A DNA stretch of 64,000 nucleotides from a virus, in IMG/VR virus record IMGVR_UViG_3300020220_000019, positions 1-64,000 of that record. One strand, given 5' to 3'. This document shows, piece by piece, positions 9,392 to 19,088 of the stretch. A model generated the notes under the pieces. It did not search any database, had not been told where the DNA came from, and saw nothing but the letters and a program-made list of their open reading frames with translations. The first letter of the stretch is position 1; every line of letters begins with the position of its first letter. Both the position numbers and the translations under genes were made by a program.

Positions 9392-9931
9392 ATGCTTAAA
9401 CGCGCTTTTAGCTTGAAAGATTTTGTAAACAAAGTAACTGGTTCATACTCCTTAAAAGAGGTATGCACTGATGAATTTATAGAAAATTTACTCTGTATCC
9501 ATGAAAGATTCATTACTCATGCAGATATGTTTATGAATATTAAAGACAAGCATTTTTCTATGCAACAAAATATGATAATATTTGATTTAAAAAAATCTGC
9601 ACTTTCATACACGGAACAAGAACTTAGATTTTTGTGTGGTAAGTTTTCGCTTCTGATTAACGAATGCAATAAAAATAGATCCTCAAGAAATGTTCCCTCT
9701 CATTTACCAAAAATGAGAAAAATACAAACAACAAAATGTCATCCATATGATATAGAAGTTGAAATAAATCAATTAAACTCCAGATGGAATGAAGTAAATA
9801 TATGTAAAGATATAATTAAAAACATAGAAAGTGATTTTTTTAATATTTTAAAATCACACGACTCATCTTTTGATTCAATATTTAAGAATCTGAAAAATTC
9901 GTGCTATCAAATAATAAAGGTAGATAGATAA
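9392..9931 (+). CDS. Unknown protein, 179 aa
   Basis: Lys/Asn-rich, predicted mostly helical, without recognised motifs. It is the first of three tightly coupled plus-strand genes (a gap of one base to the next, then an ATGA overlap), so the products may act together, possibly in virion assembly. Confidence 0.6.
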   Translation: MLKRAFSLKDFVNKVTGSYSLKEVCTDEFIENLLCIHERFITHADMFMNIKDKHFSMQQNMIIFDLKKSALSYTEQELRFLCGKFSLLINECNKNRSSRNVPSHLPKMRKIQTTKCHPYDIEVEINQLNSRWNEVNICKDIIKNIESDFFNILKSHDSSFDSIFKNLKNSCYQIIKVDR

Positions 9932-9932
9932 A

Positions 9933-10655
9933 ATGGATTGCTTTGATCTGGCTTGGTTTAATTCAAGTGTAAACTCATATAAAGACAAAATTTCCTCATT
10001 AGCAGGCGGGGCTGTTGGATATATAGTAAAAGAAAATCCAACACTAGAGGCAACAACAAAACTTCTTGGCTTGGTTTCCTCTATTGCTCAAAGAGGAACA
10101 GCAGCAGTTACTCAGGGTGTTTCTGTAGGTAAAGATCAGATGACAAGGCTTGAAGATGACAACTCTCATGTCAATCAGCTCGTTAGTTCAATGAAATCTG
10201 TTAATAACAGAGTAATTCTTGATATCAAGGCAATAATTAGTATGAGTAAAAGTAAACCTATATATTTAGAGTCTCTTCCAGACCCATATAAAAAGTTTTT
10301 CATAGAATATTATAAAAAATTTACATCAGGAACAAGTGGATCAAATGTGGTTATATCAGATCGGGACGCAGCAGATATGTTTAATAGACATTTTGTTGCA
10401 GTAAGGGATCCAGGGACCTACTGGACTGTCGATAAAATTCTACAAGACGGTCCAAAAATTATAATGACACATTGCAGATCTTCAATAACACAATTACAAG
10501 CAGAAAATAAAATATATAAATATATGTCCATACCATCTTCACAAGTTATTTCTAAAAATTGGATTGAAAATATTCAATCAAAATGTGCAAATATACACGG
10601 TCCACTAATGCCAGGAATACAGCCAATACAAAATCTATATGGATTGGTGCCATGA
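9933..10655 (+). CDS. Unknown protein, 240 aa
   Basis: Starts one base after the previous stop. The Gly/Ala-containing segment SLAGGAVGYIVKENPTLE near the N-terminus could be amphipathic; the rest is soluble in composition. No family recognised. Confidence 0.6.
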   Translation: MDCFDLAWFNSSVNSYKDKISSLAGGAVGYIVKENPTLEATTKLLGLVSSIAQRGTAAVTQGVSVGKDQMTRLEDDNSHVNQLVSSMKSVNNRVILDIKAIISMSKSKPIYLESLPDPYKKFFIEYYKKFTSGTSGSNVVISDRDAADMFNRHFVAVRDPGTYWTVDKILQDGPKIIMTHCRSSITQLQAENKIYKYMSIPSSQVISKNWIENIQSKCANIHGPLMPGIQPIQNLYGLVP

Positions 10656-11047
10656 TTGAAAATAATAAAGATACACAAAGTATGCTAATTCAATCTGTGA
10701 AAAATTCAGAATCAGCTATAGCTTTGAGCAATTTTATACTTCAAAGAAATGAAGATATTCAAGAAAAGCTACTTAGCTATATAATAAAGTCATCTAAGGT
10801 TTCCGAAAGACTAAAAGTAATAGATTCCTATATTTCAGAAGTATATAAAGATGATATTTTCATGAAAAGCTTAATAAGAAGAGCTATATCAGATCTTGAA
10901 GACAAAGACACCATTAAAGATGCTGTTGCCTTAAAAGATTTAGTAAAAACTGTATCAAAAATATCATCTGGAATAAAAGAATTTAGAGGCGATCCAGACT
11001 TGTGGTATGATTTAAAAGATCAATTGGTTTCAATTAAGATCTGCTGA
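10652..11047 (+). CDS. Unknown helical protein, 131 aa
   Basis: The start at 10652 overlaps the previous stop as ATGA, which is preferred over an upstream in-frame ATG that would overlap by 73 bases. Mostly helical by composition. Its end overlaps the convergent gene ending at 11030 by 18 bases. Confidence 0.65.
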   Translation: MIENNKDTQSMLIQSVKNSESAIALSNFILQRNEDIQEKLLSYIIKSSKVSERLKVIDSYISEVYKDDIFMKSLIRRAISDLEDKDTIKDAVALKDLVKTVSKISSGIKEFRGDPDLWYDLKDQLVSIKIC

Positions 11048-11524
11048 CCACGGACTGTTAAATCCTCCCAAAAAACTCCAAGTCATTTTTTTATTAGAAT
11101 ATTTTGAATTTTCTAGTTCAGATATTGGAATGTCAATATCAATGAATCTACACCATTTATCACCATATCTTGTTGTTACAACACCTATAAACTCAGATAC
11201 TGCCTTAAGGGTTAAAGGTATTTCGATGTAATTTTCTTCTAAAAATTTATCAATACTAATTCCGTATTGGTCTTGAGCTAGTCCATAAATCTCTCGTAAA
11301 TAATTTAATTTAATAACATCTCCTGCATTTGTATCCCTTGTCAATTGTCTTACAGATGAAGATGCACTTTTTTTATACATAACAACCTTACTACTGTCAA
11401 AGTTTATAGCAGAATTATTTATGTCAATTATTGTTTTATTAAATAATACCATAGATTTATAATCATACTTCAATATTTTTGAAAGAAGCACTAAATGCAA
11501 TCTAAATTCTCCTGAATATATCAT
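11030..11524 (-). CDS. Unknown protein, 164 aa
   Basis: Starts at an ATGA overlap with the large gene upstream, so the two are translationally coupled. No recognised domain. It ends in an aromatic segment (MTWSFLGGFNSPW). Confidence 0.6.
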   Translation of the reverse strand: MIYSGEFRLHLVLLSKILKYDYKSMVLFNKTIIDINNSAINFDSSKVVMYKKSASSSVRQLTRDTNAGDVIKLNYLREIYGLAQDQYGISIDKFLEENYIEIPLTLKAVSEFIGVVTTRYGDKWCRFIDIDIPISELENSKYSNKKMTWSFLGGFNSPWSADLN

Positions 11525-13338
11525 GGTATTATAATAACCTCATAAAAATATTCTGACATGTAATTTGAATTTAATATTTGTCTATATCTTATATACAATT
11601 CCTCTCCGGATAGACTGTATCGATAAGTTGATGGTCTTGATACTGAAACTCTTCTTCCTACAAGACCAGAAAATATTCCTCTTTGCTCAAAATTTTCCAT
11701 AGACCCAGATGTTTTTTCATATTTCCAAAAAGAAGTGTCTTCATATGATTTAAAATTGAATACTATTTGATCAAAATCTTCATCTAAAGATCCATCAATT
11801 TCAAAATGTATATATCCCGCGTCTCCATCCATTTCTTGAACAAATATATCAAGGTATATATTCTTGTCAACTTTTAGATTTTGTATTTCATTTCCAATAA
11901 TCATTGCCTCTCCGTTGGTCATCATTTTTACTATAGATCTTGAAACATAAAGGTTATTTGCTTTCAAAAAATCTCTAAATGTTATGTCATCTATAGCATT
12001 AATCTGCATATTTATTTGCTGGCTAAATCCCTGGAACGCGTCAAATGTTCCTGAAAAAGTATTTTTTCTATTTTCAATAAAATATTTACTATTTAAATTA
12101 TAAGAACTTTTACTTAAATCAATTTTCATATCAAGATCATTTGATCTCAAATTTCTTTCATGAAGAAGAGAAGAATATTTTCCTTCAGATATAATATAAG
12201 CTGCAGATTTTGAAAGATTTGATTCAGTATCTAACCATAATTCTTTTGCACTTGCTTTTTCTTGATCAATCGAATTTTCTATATATGCTTTTAGTAATGG
12301 ATCCCCTATCATCACAAAAGAATCATGCAAGTATGGTTTGCTATATAGAAATGCCTCTCCTACAGTTCTACCTGAATATAAGGCATCCATAAAAGAATAT
12401 GGATTCGGTACCATGTGATTTTCTAAAGCACCTGTAGAATATGGATCGTAAGGATCATTTATTTTCAATTCACTTTCTAAAAATGCAGAATCTCCTATAT
12501 TCCCTGCGACACATGCATATCCTCTGTTTATTGCAGCCAAACACGCATTGTCTGAAGATTCTATTCTTAATGATGTCATTGACCTGTTATCATATGACAT
12601 GAACACTACTCTATTTGTGGAAGTTGGAGAAAAATAACTTTCATTTGCAATCAAATCTCCCCATCCCCAAAATATTGAATCATTTACAAGCAAAGAAAAA
12701 GATGGTTCAATATTTGAGTTTCTGTTTTTTGCTGTTTTTCTTACATCAATATTAAATTTGTTTTTAGCTGTATTGTCAAATGCATCAACTATATCAAAAT
12801 AAATTTCATCATTTGGATATGAAGAAAGCGTGTGATATTTATCTAAATAAAAACTGCCATTTATGATAACTCCGTCTTTGTTTGATTTGATTTTATTAAT
12901 TAATATTTTCATCTGTATTACATTCTTTACATCTAAAGAAAAACATACAGGTATTTTACTGAGATTTAAGTCAAACTTTAAAAAATTGCTTGTGGTATAT
13001 GATGTATTTCTTTTTGGAGTTCCATCAAATGGTATTTTTCTTCCAGAAATTACAGAAGAGCAAGAATATACTCTTTGGTTGTGTATAAATCCAGATGGTA
13101 CCCTATACCCAAGAAGCACACATGTATAATTATTTATATCTATAAGATTATTTATTACATCTAGAAGATTTTGTTTAAAATCTTCATATGTTTGGTATCT
13201 GTCTGACGTTGGAGTGTCAATGCCATAAAGATTGGCAGGAGGTACTCTCCTGATCTTTATGTACTGAGTCATGAAATCAAGACTTGCTGGTTCTCCGGAA
13301 TTATATATTACTAGAGTTTTATCTGGCGTTATTGGCAT
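11521..13338 (-). CDS. TIGR03790-like protein, 605 aa
   Basis: The first 350 residues resemble the TIGR03790 family: TLVIYNSGEPASLDFMTQYI with KIRRVPPANLYGI, a central YTCVLLGYRVP strand, and RTVGEAFLYSKPYL followed by VMIGDPLLKAY. That family is known from planctomycetes and other bacteria and has a caspase/gingipain-like layout, but its function is not established. The last 250 residues are beta-rich and unrelated to anything I recognise. It overlaps the dUTPase stop by one base and the next gene by four. A phage member of this family may be a virion protein. Confidence 0.55.
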   Translation of the reverse strand: MPITPDKTLVIYNSGEPASLDFMTQYIKIRRVPPANLYGIDTPTSDRYQTYEDFKQNLLDVINNLIDINNYTCVLLGYRVPSGFIHNQRVYSCSSVISGRKIPFDGTPKRNTSYTTSNFLKFDLNLSKIPVCFSLDVKNVIQMKILINKIKSNKDGVIINGSFYLDKYHTLSSYPNDEIYFDIVDAFDNTAKNKFNIDVRKTAKNRNSNIEPSFSLLVNDSIFWGWGDLIANESYFSPTSTNRVVFMSYDNRSMTSLRIESSDNACLAAINRGYACVAGNIGDSAFLESELKINDPYDPYSTGALENHMVPNPYSFMDALYSGRTVGEAFLYSKPYLHDSFVMIGDPLLKAYIENSIDQEKASAKELWLDTESNLSKSAAYIISEGKYSSLLHERNLRSNDLDMKIDLSKSSYNLNSKYFIENRKNTFSGTFDAFQGFSQQINMQINAIDDITFRDFLKANNLYVSRSIVKMMTNGEAMIIGNEIQNLKVDKNIYLDIFVQEMDGDAGYIHFEIDGSLDEDFDQIVFNFKSYEDTSFWKYEKTSGSMENFEQRGIFSGLVGRRVSVSRPSTYRYSLSGEELYIRYRQILNSNYMSEYFYEVIIIP

Positions 13339-13802
13339 CAGGTCGATCCAGTTGACCCAAATCCTCCCTCGCCTCTGCTTGTCTCATTAAGCTCTCTGGT
13401 CTCTACAAAATAAAATTCGTTAGAGTATCTAAACGGGATTATTTGGGCTATCCTCTCTCCCTTACAATACAAAGAAATTTCGTTTCTATCCTTTACCTGT
13501 TTTGTTGGCCTAAAAACAATTTTTAACTCACCTCTATATCCATTATCAATTATTCCAACGCTGTTGGCCAACAATATATCCTTATTTCTTATGCTACTTC
13601 TTGGATATATCATAGTAAAAGTATATGGCATGGGCTCTATGTGTATGCCTGTCCCATATTCAATATATTTTATAAAACCATCTTTGTCGTAAGATATATT
13701 CCCATCGTCTACAGACCATAAATCAAAACCTGCATCATTTTCATTTGCCTTGGATGGCAATCTTGCATCTTCGTGACTTCTTTTATACTTTATCATATGC
13801 AT
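13338..13802 (-). CDS. dut: dUTP diphosphatase
   Basis: Converts dUTP to dUMP and pyrophosphate, limiting uracil in DNA and supplying ThyX with substrate. All five trimeric-dUTPase motifs are present: DAGFDLWS (about 24-31), PRSSI (70-74), GIIDNGYRGEL (86-96), YCKGERIAQIIP (115-126) and the Gly-rich arm RGEGGFGSTGS at the C-terminus. 154 residues is normal length. AAGGAG precedes the start. It directly follows nrdJ, forming a nucleotide-metabolism pair. Confidence 0.93.
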   Translation of the reverse strand: MHMIKYKRSHEDARLPSKANENDAGFDLWSVDDGNISYDKDGFIKYIEYGTGIHIEPMPYTFTMIYPRSSIRNKDILLANSVGIIDNGYRGELKIVFRPTKQVKDRNEISLYCKGERIAQIIPFRYSNEFYFVETRELNETSRGEGGFGSTGST

Positions 13803-13811
13803 CTTTTCTCC

Positions 13812-16340
13812 TTATCCACATTTTGACCATCCGCAAGACTTGCACATTATGCATCCTTCCTGTCTTACAAGGGCACATTTATCTTTAGTTTCGCAACTAG
13901 AGCAAGTTTCTCCACTAACTTCAGCTCCATCTGGAATATATTTCTTTAAAGCTCTTGCTATACTTTTTGAGAAACCATGCATTGAACCTTCAACCTTTTC
14001 AAGCTGATGAACAATAAACTGAACATTAGCACCATGCCTTAAGGCTGTTGATATTATTCTAGTTAAAGCTGCTTCCTCTTCAGTTAGTTTATCTCCTATC
14101 TTTTTAATCTTCATAGAATTATCGCTAGAATCACTCAAATCAGCTCTGTAGTGACCTCTAGATTCCTTAGTAAGAGTCCCAGATACAAAACTTTTAGATA
14201 TTAATAGATCATCGTTTTCATCAGAAATATGATTCATACTTGCAAATACTTCGTAAGGCTTTTCTTTCATTTTTCCAACTATTACAAAATATTGTTTACC
14301 CTTAACCACGCAATGATGAACATCGCATGATAATGTTTCAGGTCTTTTGGGTGCTTTTGTTATTAAAATTTCATCTTCTGGATTTTTCTTTGATTCAGAA
14401 ACAAGAACTCCTGTTCTACAACCATCTCTGTATATGGTTATACCTTTGCACCCGCTTTTCCATGCAGTCCTATATATTTCATCAACAGATGAAATAGAAA
14501 CGTCACTTGGAAGGTTTAAGGTACTAGAAATTGCGTGATCAAGGTGCTTTTGAGCCACAGATTGCAAATGCACTCTCTTTCTCCAGTCTAGCTCTGGAGC
14601 AGTAGAGCCACTCCATGGACTCTTTCTAAGATCTTTTTCACCAGTTATTTCCATCCACATTTTTACTTTTGGTGGATATATCTTAAATTCCATCCAGTGA
14701 TCTCCATTTTGATCAACAAAATCAGATCTAAATCCAACATCTCCTGGATTTCCTTTCTTTCTTCTGATATATGGATCAATCATAAATTGAGGCTCAATTC
14801 CACTAGATGTTTGAGTTAATATTGAAACAGAACCAGCTGGAGCAGTTGTTAGAAGTGCTATATTTCTTCTTCCATACTTTTTCATATCTTCATAAAGAGA
14901 TGGATCTTCATTTTTTATTCTACCTAAAAATGGATTATCTTTTTCCTTTTTCCAATCCCACACAGGAAATGCACCTATCTCTTTTGCCATTTTTACGCTG
15001 CTTCTATATGCAGAAAGCTTAAGATTTTTGTATATATCCTCAGTCATCGCTATACCATCTTCGCTGGCATACTGAAGACCAAGTGCAGCGAGAGCATCTC
15101 CTATTGCCGTTGCTCCAGTACCAGTTCTGCGACCATTTAATGCAACTTCTTTTATTTTTTTCCAAAGAGAAACTTCTCTTTGCTTTGTTTCTTTTGGTTC
15201 TGGATCAGATGATATCTTTTCTATGATTCTTTCAATACATTCTATCTCGAGGTCTACCAAGTCATCCATCAACCTTTGACACAACTCTGCGTCCTTATTG
15301 AACTTTTCAAAATTAAATTTAGCTTTCTTTGTAAATGGATTTTCTACATATCCAAATGCATTAAGAAGCATCAACCTGCAACTATCAAATGCAGATAGCG
15401 GTATTTCAGAACATGGATTGGTGCTAATTGTTTTGTACCCACAATCAGAATAGCAGTCTGCTGGACTTTCTTTTATTATGTTATCCCAGAATAGAAGACC
15501 AGGCTCTGCCATATGATGAGCATTTTCAACAATAATATTCCATATTGATCTTGCATTTACTTTTCTTGATATTATTGGAGAAGAAGACTCAATTGGCCAT
15601 CTTTGCTCGTATTTTTCGTCTTTATCAACAGCGCTTAAAAATTCATCCGTCAATCTAATGGAAATATTTGCACCAGTAACTTTTGTTAAATCTCTCTTTA
15701 CTTTAGAGAACTCTAATATATCTGGATGATGAACATTTAGCGTTACCATAAGAGCTCCCCTTCTACCAGCCTGACCAACTTCTCTTATTGAATTTGAGTA
15801 CCTTTCAGCAAATGATACAACACCAGTACTTGTTCTTGCAGCATTTTTTGTTGGTGCTCCTGATGGTCTCAAATGTGATATGTCTATACCGACACCACCT
15901 CTTCTTTTACTTATCTGAACTAAATTTTCATCAGCTTCCATGATAGAGCCATATGCATCTAGAGGAGATTCAACAACATAACAATTGCTTAATGATATGA
16001 ATTGATACCTATTCCCAATTCCATACATTGGAGAACCTTGTGGAACTATTCTGTCAAAACCTTTTAGCAAATCATATATTTCATTTTCCGATAACGGAGA
16101 CTTAAATTTTTTATTTTCTATTCTTGCAAATTCTCTTGCAATTCTTCTGTGCATATCATCTGGTGTTGATTCAACCAGATCCATATTCTCATTTCTTAGT
16201 GCATATTTATCAATAAATACCTTTGCTGCCAATTCATCTCCATTAAAGTATTTGATACTTTCATCAAGAGCTTCTTGATATGTAAAAGTTTTGTTGTTAT
16301 TCATAATTTTTTCTCTTTCTGTTTCTAGGCAAATAGACAT
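13812..16340 (-). CDS. nrdJ: Class II (adenosylcobalamin) ribonucleotide reductase
   Basis: Reduces ribonucleoside di- or triphosphates to deoxyribonucleotides using a cobalamin-derived radical, so it works with or without oxygen but needs host B12. Seen: STPDDMHRRIAREFARIE in the N-terminal region, RRGGVGIDISHLRPSG, the active-site loop NPCSEIPLSAFDSC near residue 310, TAPAGSVSILTQTSSGIEP near 505, and a C-terminal Cys cluster (CSSCETKDKC, CIMCKSCGWSKC) that probably passes electrons or binds metal. 842 residues fits the NrdJ type. The start at 16340 has AAGGAG six bases upstream; a later ATG at 16304 lacks one. Confidence 0.92.
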   Translation of the reverse strand: MSICLETEREKIMNNNKTFTYQEALDESIKYFNGDELAAKVFIDKYALRNENMDLVESTPDDMHRRIAREFARIENKKFKSPLSENEIYDLLKGFDRIVPQGSPMYGIGNRYQFISLSNCYVVESPLDAYGSIMEADENLVQISKRRGGVGIDISHLRPSGAPTKNAARTSTGVVSFAERYSNSIREVGQAGRRGALMVTLNVHHPDILEFSKVKRDLTKVTGANISIRLTDEFLSAVDKDEKYEQRWPIESSSPIISRKVNARSIWNIIVENAHHMAEPGLLFWDNIIKESPADCYSDCGYKTISTNPCSEIPLSAFDSCRLMLLNAFGYVENPFTKKAKFNFEKFNKDAELCQRLMDDLVDLEIECIERIIEKISSDPEPKETKQREVSLWKKIKEVALNGRRTGTGATAIGDALAALGLQYASEDGIAMTEDIYKNLKLSAYRSSVKMAKEIGAFPVWDWKKEKDNPFLGRIKNEDPSLYEDMKKYGRRNIALLTTAPAGSVSILTQTSSGIEPQFMIDPYIRRKKGNPGDVGFRSDFVDQNGDHWMEFKIYPPKVKMWMEITGEKDLRKSPWSGSTAPELDWRKRVHLQSVAQKHLDHAISSTLNLPSDVSISSVDEIYRTAWKSGCKGITIYRDGCRTGVLVSESKKNPEDEILITKAPKRPETLSCDVHHCVVKGKQYFVIVGKMKEKPYEVFASMNHISDENDDLLISKSFVSGTLTKESRGHYRADLSDSSDNSMKIKKIGDKLTEEEAALTRIISTALRHGANVQFIVHQLEKVEGSMHGFSKSIARALKKYIPDGAEVSGETCSSCETKDKCALVRQEGCIMCKSCGWSKCG

Positions 16341-16420
16341 ATTGTCTCCTTTTAGTCTAACGGATTACTATTTTGAAAGGCGCAAACCTTTGTTTAAATT
16401 ACCTTCTTTTTATAGTGGAA

Positions 16421-17101
16421 TTATCGACTTTGTTTTGAGTTTTTTAAGCTATCAAGTATAGTAGAATTCAATATATCTTTTTTTGAAATATCACAAAACT
16501 TGTCAGCATATTCGTTATATTTTTTTACAGAATCGCACAGGATAACCATATCATCTGGGAATTCTTTTTTAATCCATTCTATTCCCTTTTTGCAGTTTTC
16601 TATTGTATTGGGTCCCCAAAATTTATTTATACCATAGAAATCGGTTTTACCATCTTTTATTTCACAATCCATTCCTATACAAATAATAGGGTAGCATCCC
16701 ATCGCGACAGCAAACTGAACAGCTAGAGGACCCGAACTTCCACTTCCAAAAAGTTCACTACAGTCTTCTGTTTTTTTGAAATTTCCACCCTTAATAGAAA
16801 AATGATAAAAACAATTATTTGGATCAGAGTATGAAGTGCAAACCTTCCAGCATTTTGTTGTTTGTATTGTTGATTTTTCAGTTTTCCAAAAACTTACATC
16901 TTGCCACATTCCTATTATTGAATTGAACTTGAACATTGATCTGTTTATGGATATAGACAGATTATTTTCAATAGCATTTAGATTTAAATCATTTATAAAA
17001 GGAGAGCTTCCAACCACAAAGCATGGAACTCCTGGAAAAATTCTATTAAAAAATGAACATTTTTTTGATCCAGTTTTTCTAGATCCTATTCCAGATTTCA
17101 T
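16421..17101 (-). CDS. DUF115/MptE-like or sialyltransferase-like protein
   Basis: 226 residues. The pattern FVVGSSPFINDLNLNAIENN, then SISINRSMFKF, then GSGSSGPLAVQFAVAMGCYP and IICIGMDCEIK is typical of Rossmann-like proteins of the DUF115 group and of family-42 sialyltransferase-like enzymes, which use a G-x-G/S-P-S loop. Its role may be surface-glycan modification, in line with the glycosyltransferases further right. Substrate unknown. Confidence 0.5.
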   Translation of the reverse strand: MKSGIGSRKTGSKKCSFFNRIFPGVPCFVVGSSPFINDLNLNAIENNLSISINRSMFKFNSIIGMWQDVSFWKTEKSTIQTTKCWKVCTSYSDPNNCFYHFSIKGGNFKKTEDCSELFGSGSSGPLAVQFAVAMGCYPIICIGMDCEIKDGKTDFYGINKFWGPNTIENCKKGIEWIKKEFPDDMVILCDSVKKYNEYADKFCDISKKDILNSTILDSLKNSKQSR

Positions 17102-17106
17102 ATTTA

Positions 17107-17667
17107 TTATTTTATAAAATTCTTCCAGCTATCTGGTATTGAGAAATTTGATGGAAGAGTATTAAATATGTTCCATTTTGGCATACATGGCCTCATAGGT
17201 AAATTAATACCAAATTCTTCTGGAGTTCTATTTCTTTTTAGATTATTTATTTCAAAGCTGGCTGCAACACAATTTTCCCAGCTTAGTAGCCCGCCTCTGC
17301 TTTTTGGGAACACGTGATCTATTGTAGCCTCTTTTGAGGAAAGCTTTTTACCCGTGTACTGACACACATAATTATCTCTTTTGAGAATATTTTTCTTTGT
17401 TGGATACGGTCTAAATGTTGGAATTTTTCCGTAATAACAAGAAACTATTATTTCTGGAACTGGGAAAGCACCTCTTGTTGTACTTATGGTTTTTGAATAC
17501 CTGTCATATTCAAACCATTCGTCTACCCCCATTAGTTGAAAATTAGCAGTATCAAGAAATTTTGCTCTTTCCGCACAAACTTTTGTTACAGCGTGAAATA
17601 CATTGCAAAATCCCACAGGATGCCAATTACAATTGAGAATTAATACTATGTGTTTTTCTATCTGCAT
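17107..17667 (-). CDS. HNH endonuclease
   Basis: 186 residues. The C-terminal half has the HNH core: NYVCQYTGKKL, ATIDHVFPKSRGG, LLSWENCVAAS and NNLKRNRTPEEFG, with DH and two Asn/His positions intact. The N-terminal part (VLILNCNWHPVGFCNVFHAV) matches the type of HNH protein widespread in bacteria and phages, rather than homing-endonuclease LAGLIDADG types. It could be a free-standing homing nuclease or act in packaging or repair. It lies seven bases after the sigma factor gene. Confidence 0.8.
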   Translation of the reverse strand: MQIEKHIVLILNCNWHPVGFCNVFHAVTKVCAERAKFLDTANFQLMGVDEWFEYDRYSKTISTTRGAFPVPEIIVSCYYGKIPTFRPYPTKKNILKRDNYVCQYTGKKLSSKEATIDHVFPKSRGGLLSWENCVAASFEINNLKRNRTPEEFGINLPMRPCMPKWNIFNTLPSNFSIPDSWKNFIK

Positions 17668-17673
17668 TTTAGT

Positions 17674-18480
17674 TTATATTTTGAATATTTCTAAATCAGA
17701 TGGCCTCTCCTGAAAGTGCTTACGCAGCTTCTTTAATATATTACTATGAATTGGACATATTCTACTTTCTGCAATTCCAAGTATATTTGCAGTATCTTTT
17801 AGAGTTCTATTTTCATAATAGACAAGCCATATTATCTTAGACTCATCTTCATTAAAGTTTTTTCTAATAAAGTTATTGAAGAAATCTATTTTTACTGTAT
17901 CTGCTTCCGGGTTTCCTTTTTTGTCAACATGGTAGAAATTCACTTCATTATCATCATTATTAGATACATTTCCATTCATGGAATATATCCAAACTTCTCC
18001 ATTTTCGCTTAAAAACTTCTCTATATCTGCCTTGTCTTTTGGCTCCGCTAAAGAAATTATTTCGTCTCTTGTTGGCTTTATTCCATTAGCAGAAACAAAC
18101 TTCTCTCTTAGCTTTTCAAGCTTCGTCATCCTTTGCCTTGTTAAGCGAGGCAGCCAGTCTGCCTTCCTCATTTCATCATACATGCTTCCAAAAAGTCTGT
18201 ATGTTGCAAATGTCTCAAACTTTATATCTTTACCGGAATCAAACTTCATTATCGCATCAAGCAAACCAAGACTTCCAAAGCTTCTAAGATCTTCCTTGTC
18301 AACTTCTGGATGCTTTCTGTGCATTAAGTCAGAAAGCTTAATTACAAGATGAAAATTTTCGGTTGCTATTTCATTTCTGAGCTTTATAAACTCAGGGTCC
18401 TTAAAATTATTACGGTCTCTTAGTGTTTGAAACTTTTGCCATTTGTCTTTTGTTGTTGGTTCTGTTTTTGCTTTGTTCAT
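17674..18480 (-). CDS. Sigma-70 family factor, sigma-28 (FliA/WhiG) type
   Basis: 268 residues. Region 2 is clear at about 35-110: NFHLVIKLSDLMHRKHPEV, DLRSFGSLGLLDAIMKFD, FETFATYRLFGSMYDEMRK, then DWLPRLTRQ leading into a region-3-like helix. A region 4 helix-turn-helix is near 215-255 (NRTLKDTANILGIAESRI). Phage late sigma factors such as T4 gp55 redirect host RNA polymerase to late promoters; this one is longer and closer to the flagellar/sporulation class. GAGGA precedes the ATG. It is a good candidate for reading one of the repeated promoter-like motifs in this genome. Confidence 0.85.
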   Translation of the reverse strand: MNKAKTEPTTKDKWQKFQTLRDRNNFKDPEFIKLRNEIATENFHLVIKLSDLMHRKHPEVDKEDLRSFGSLGLLDAIMKFDSGKDIKFETFATYRLFGSMYDEMRKADWLPRLTRQRMTKLEKLREKFVSANGIKPTRDEIISLAEPKDKADIEKFLSENGEVWIYSMNGNVSNNDDNEVNFYHVDKKGNPEADTVKIDFFNNFIRKNFNEDESKIIWLVYYENRTLKDTANILGIAESRICPIHSNILKKLRKHFQERPSDLEIFKI

Positions 18481-18528
18481 AATATTCCTCGTGTATTATA
18501 GTATACAGGCGCTCATTCACAGAATAAT

Positions 18529-18837
18529 TTATTCTGATGAGTCCAATGTATTTAAAAGATCTATAATAAACCAGGAAAGTCCAGAAGTTGCAAATCCACT
18601 CAATGGCCACATGAAATACGACTTATCAATCAAAAAATATATAAAACAATCAGTGAGCAAAGCGGCCCAGAAAGAAAAACATACTACGCAAAAAGCAACT
18701 TTTTTAAGTTTTTCATATCTAAATATTCCTAATACTTTCAAAAAAATATTATGAAAAAATGATACTGGAAACTCTTCTCTTTTTTCAGTAAAAAGTAGAG
18801 CCAGTCCAAATGCGCTCACCAGTGATATCCAAAACAT
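18529..18837 (-). CDS. Small membrane protein, DUF1360-like
   Basis: 102 residues with three or four hydrophobic segments (1-16, 26-38, 46-70, 76-95) and a CVVCFSFW motif followed by a third Cys in TDCF, as in small phage and sporulation membrane proteins of the DUF1360 type. GGAG before the start. It follows the gene at 18839-19063 immediately. Confidence 0.6.
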   Translation of the reverse strand: MFWISLVSAFGLALLFTEKREEFPVSFFHNIFLKVLGIFRYEKLKKVAFCVVCFSFWAALLTDCFIYFLIDKSYFMWPLSGFATSGLSWFIIDLLNTLDSSE

Positions 18838-18838
18838 T

Positions 18839-19063
18839 TTATCTCCTATTTAAATCTATTACATATCTAAATGAAGTTATCCAATCAAATATTGTTTCAT
18901 ATCCTTTGATTTCTTTAACATCTTTGATAACTACTATATCGTCATCCGGATACAATACAAACTCATGAAATATTTTATGATTTAATAACATATAAGATAT
19001 TTTGAATCCCTTTTCATCCAGGTCTCCAAAATATGTTATATCATACTTTAAATAATCACTCAC
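18839..19063 (-). CDS. Unknown small protein, 74 aa
   Basis: Starts with GTG (MSDYLKYDITYFG) because the nearby ATG is out of frame. Acidic, soluble, no motif recognised. Translationally linked to the following membrane protein gene by position. Confidence 0.55.
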   Translation of the reverse strand: MSDYLKYDITYFGDLDEKGFKISYMLLNHKIFHEFVLYPDDDIVVIKDVKEIKGYETIFDWITSFRYVIDLNRR

Positions 19064-19088
19064 ATGTCTTAATTAAGATAGACAACAG

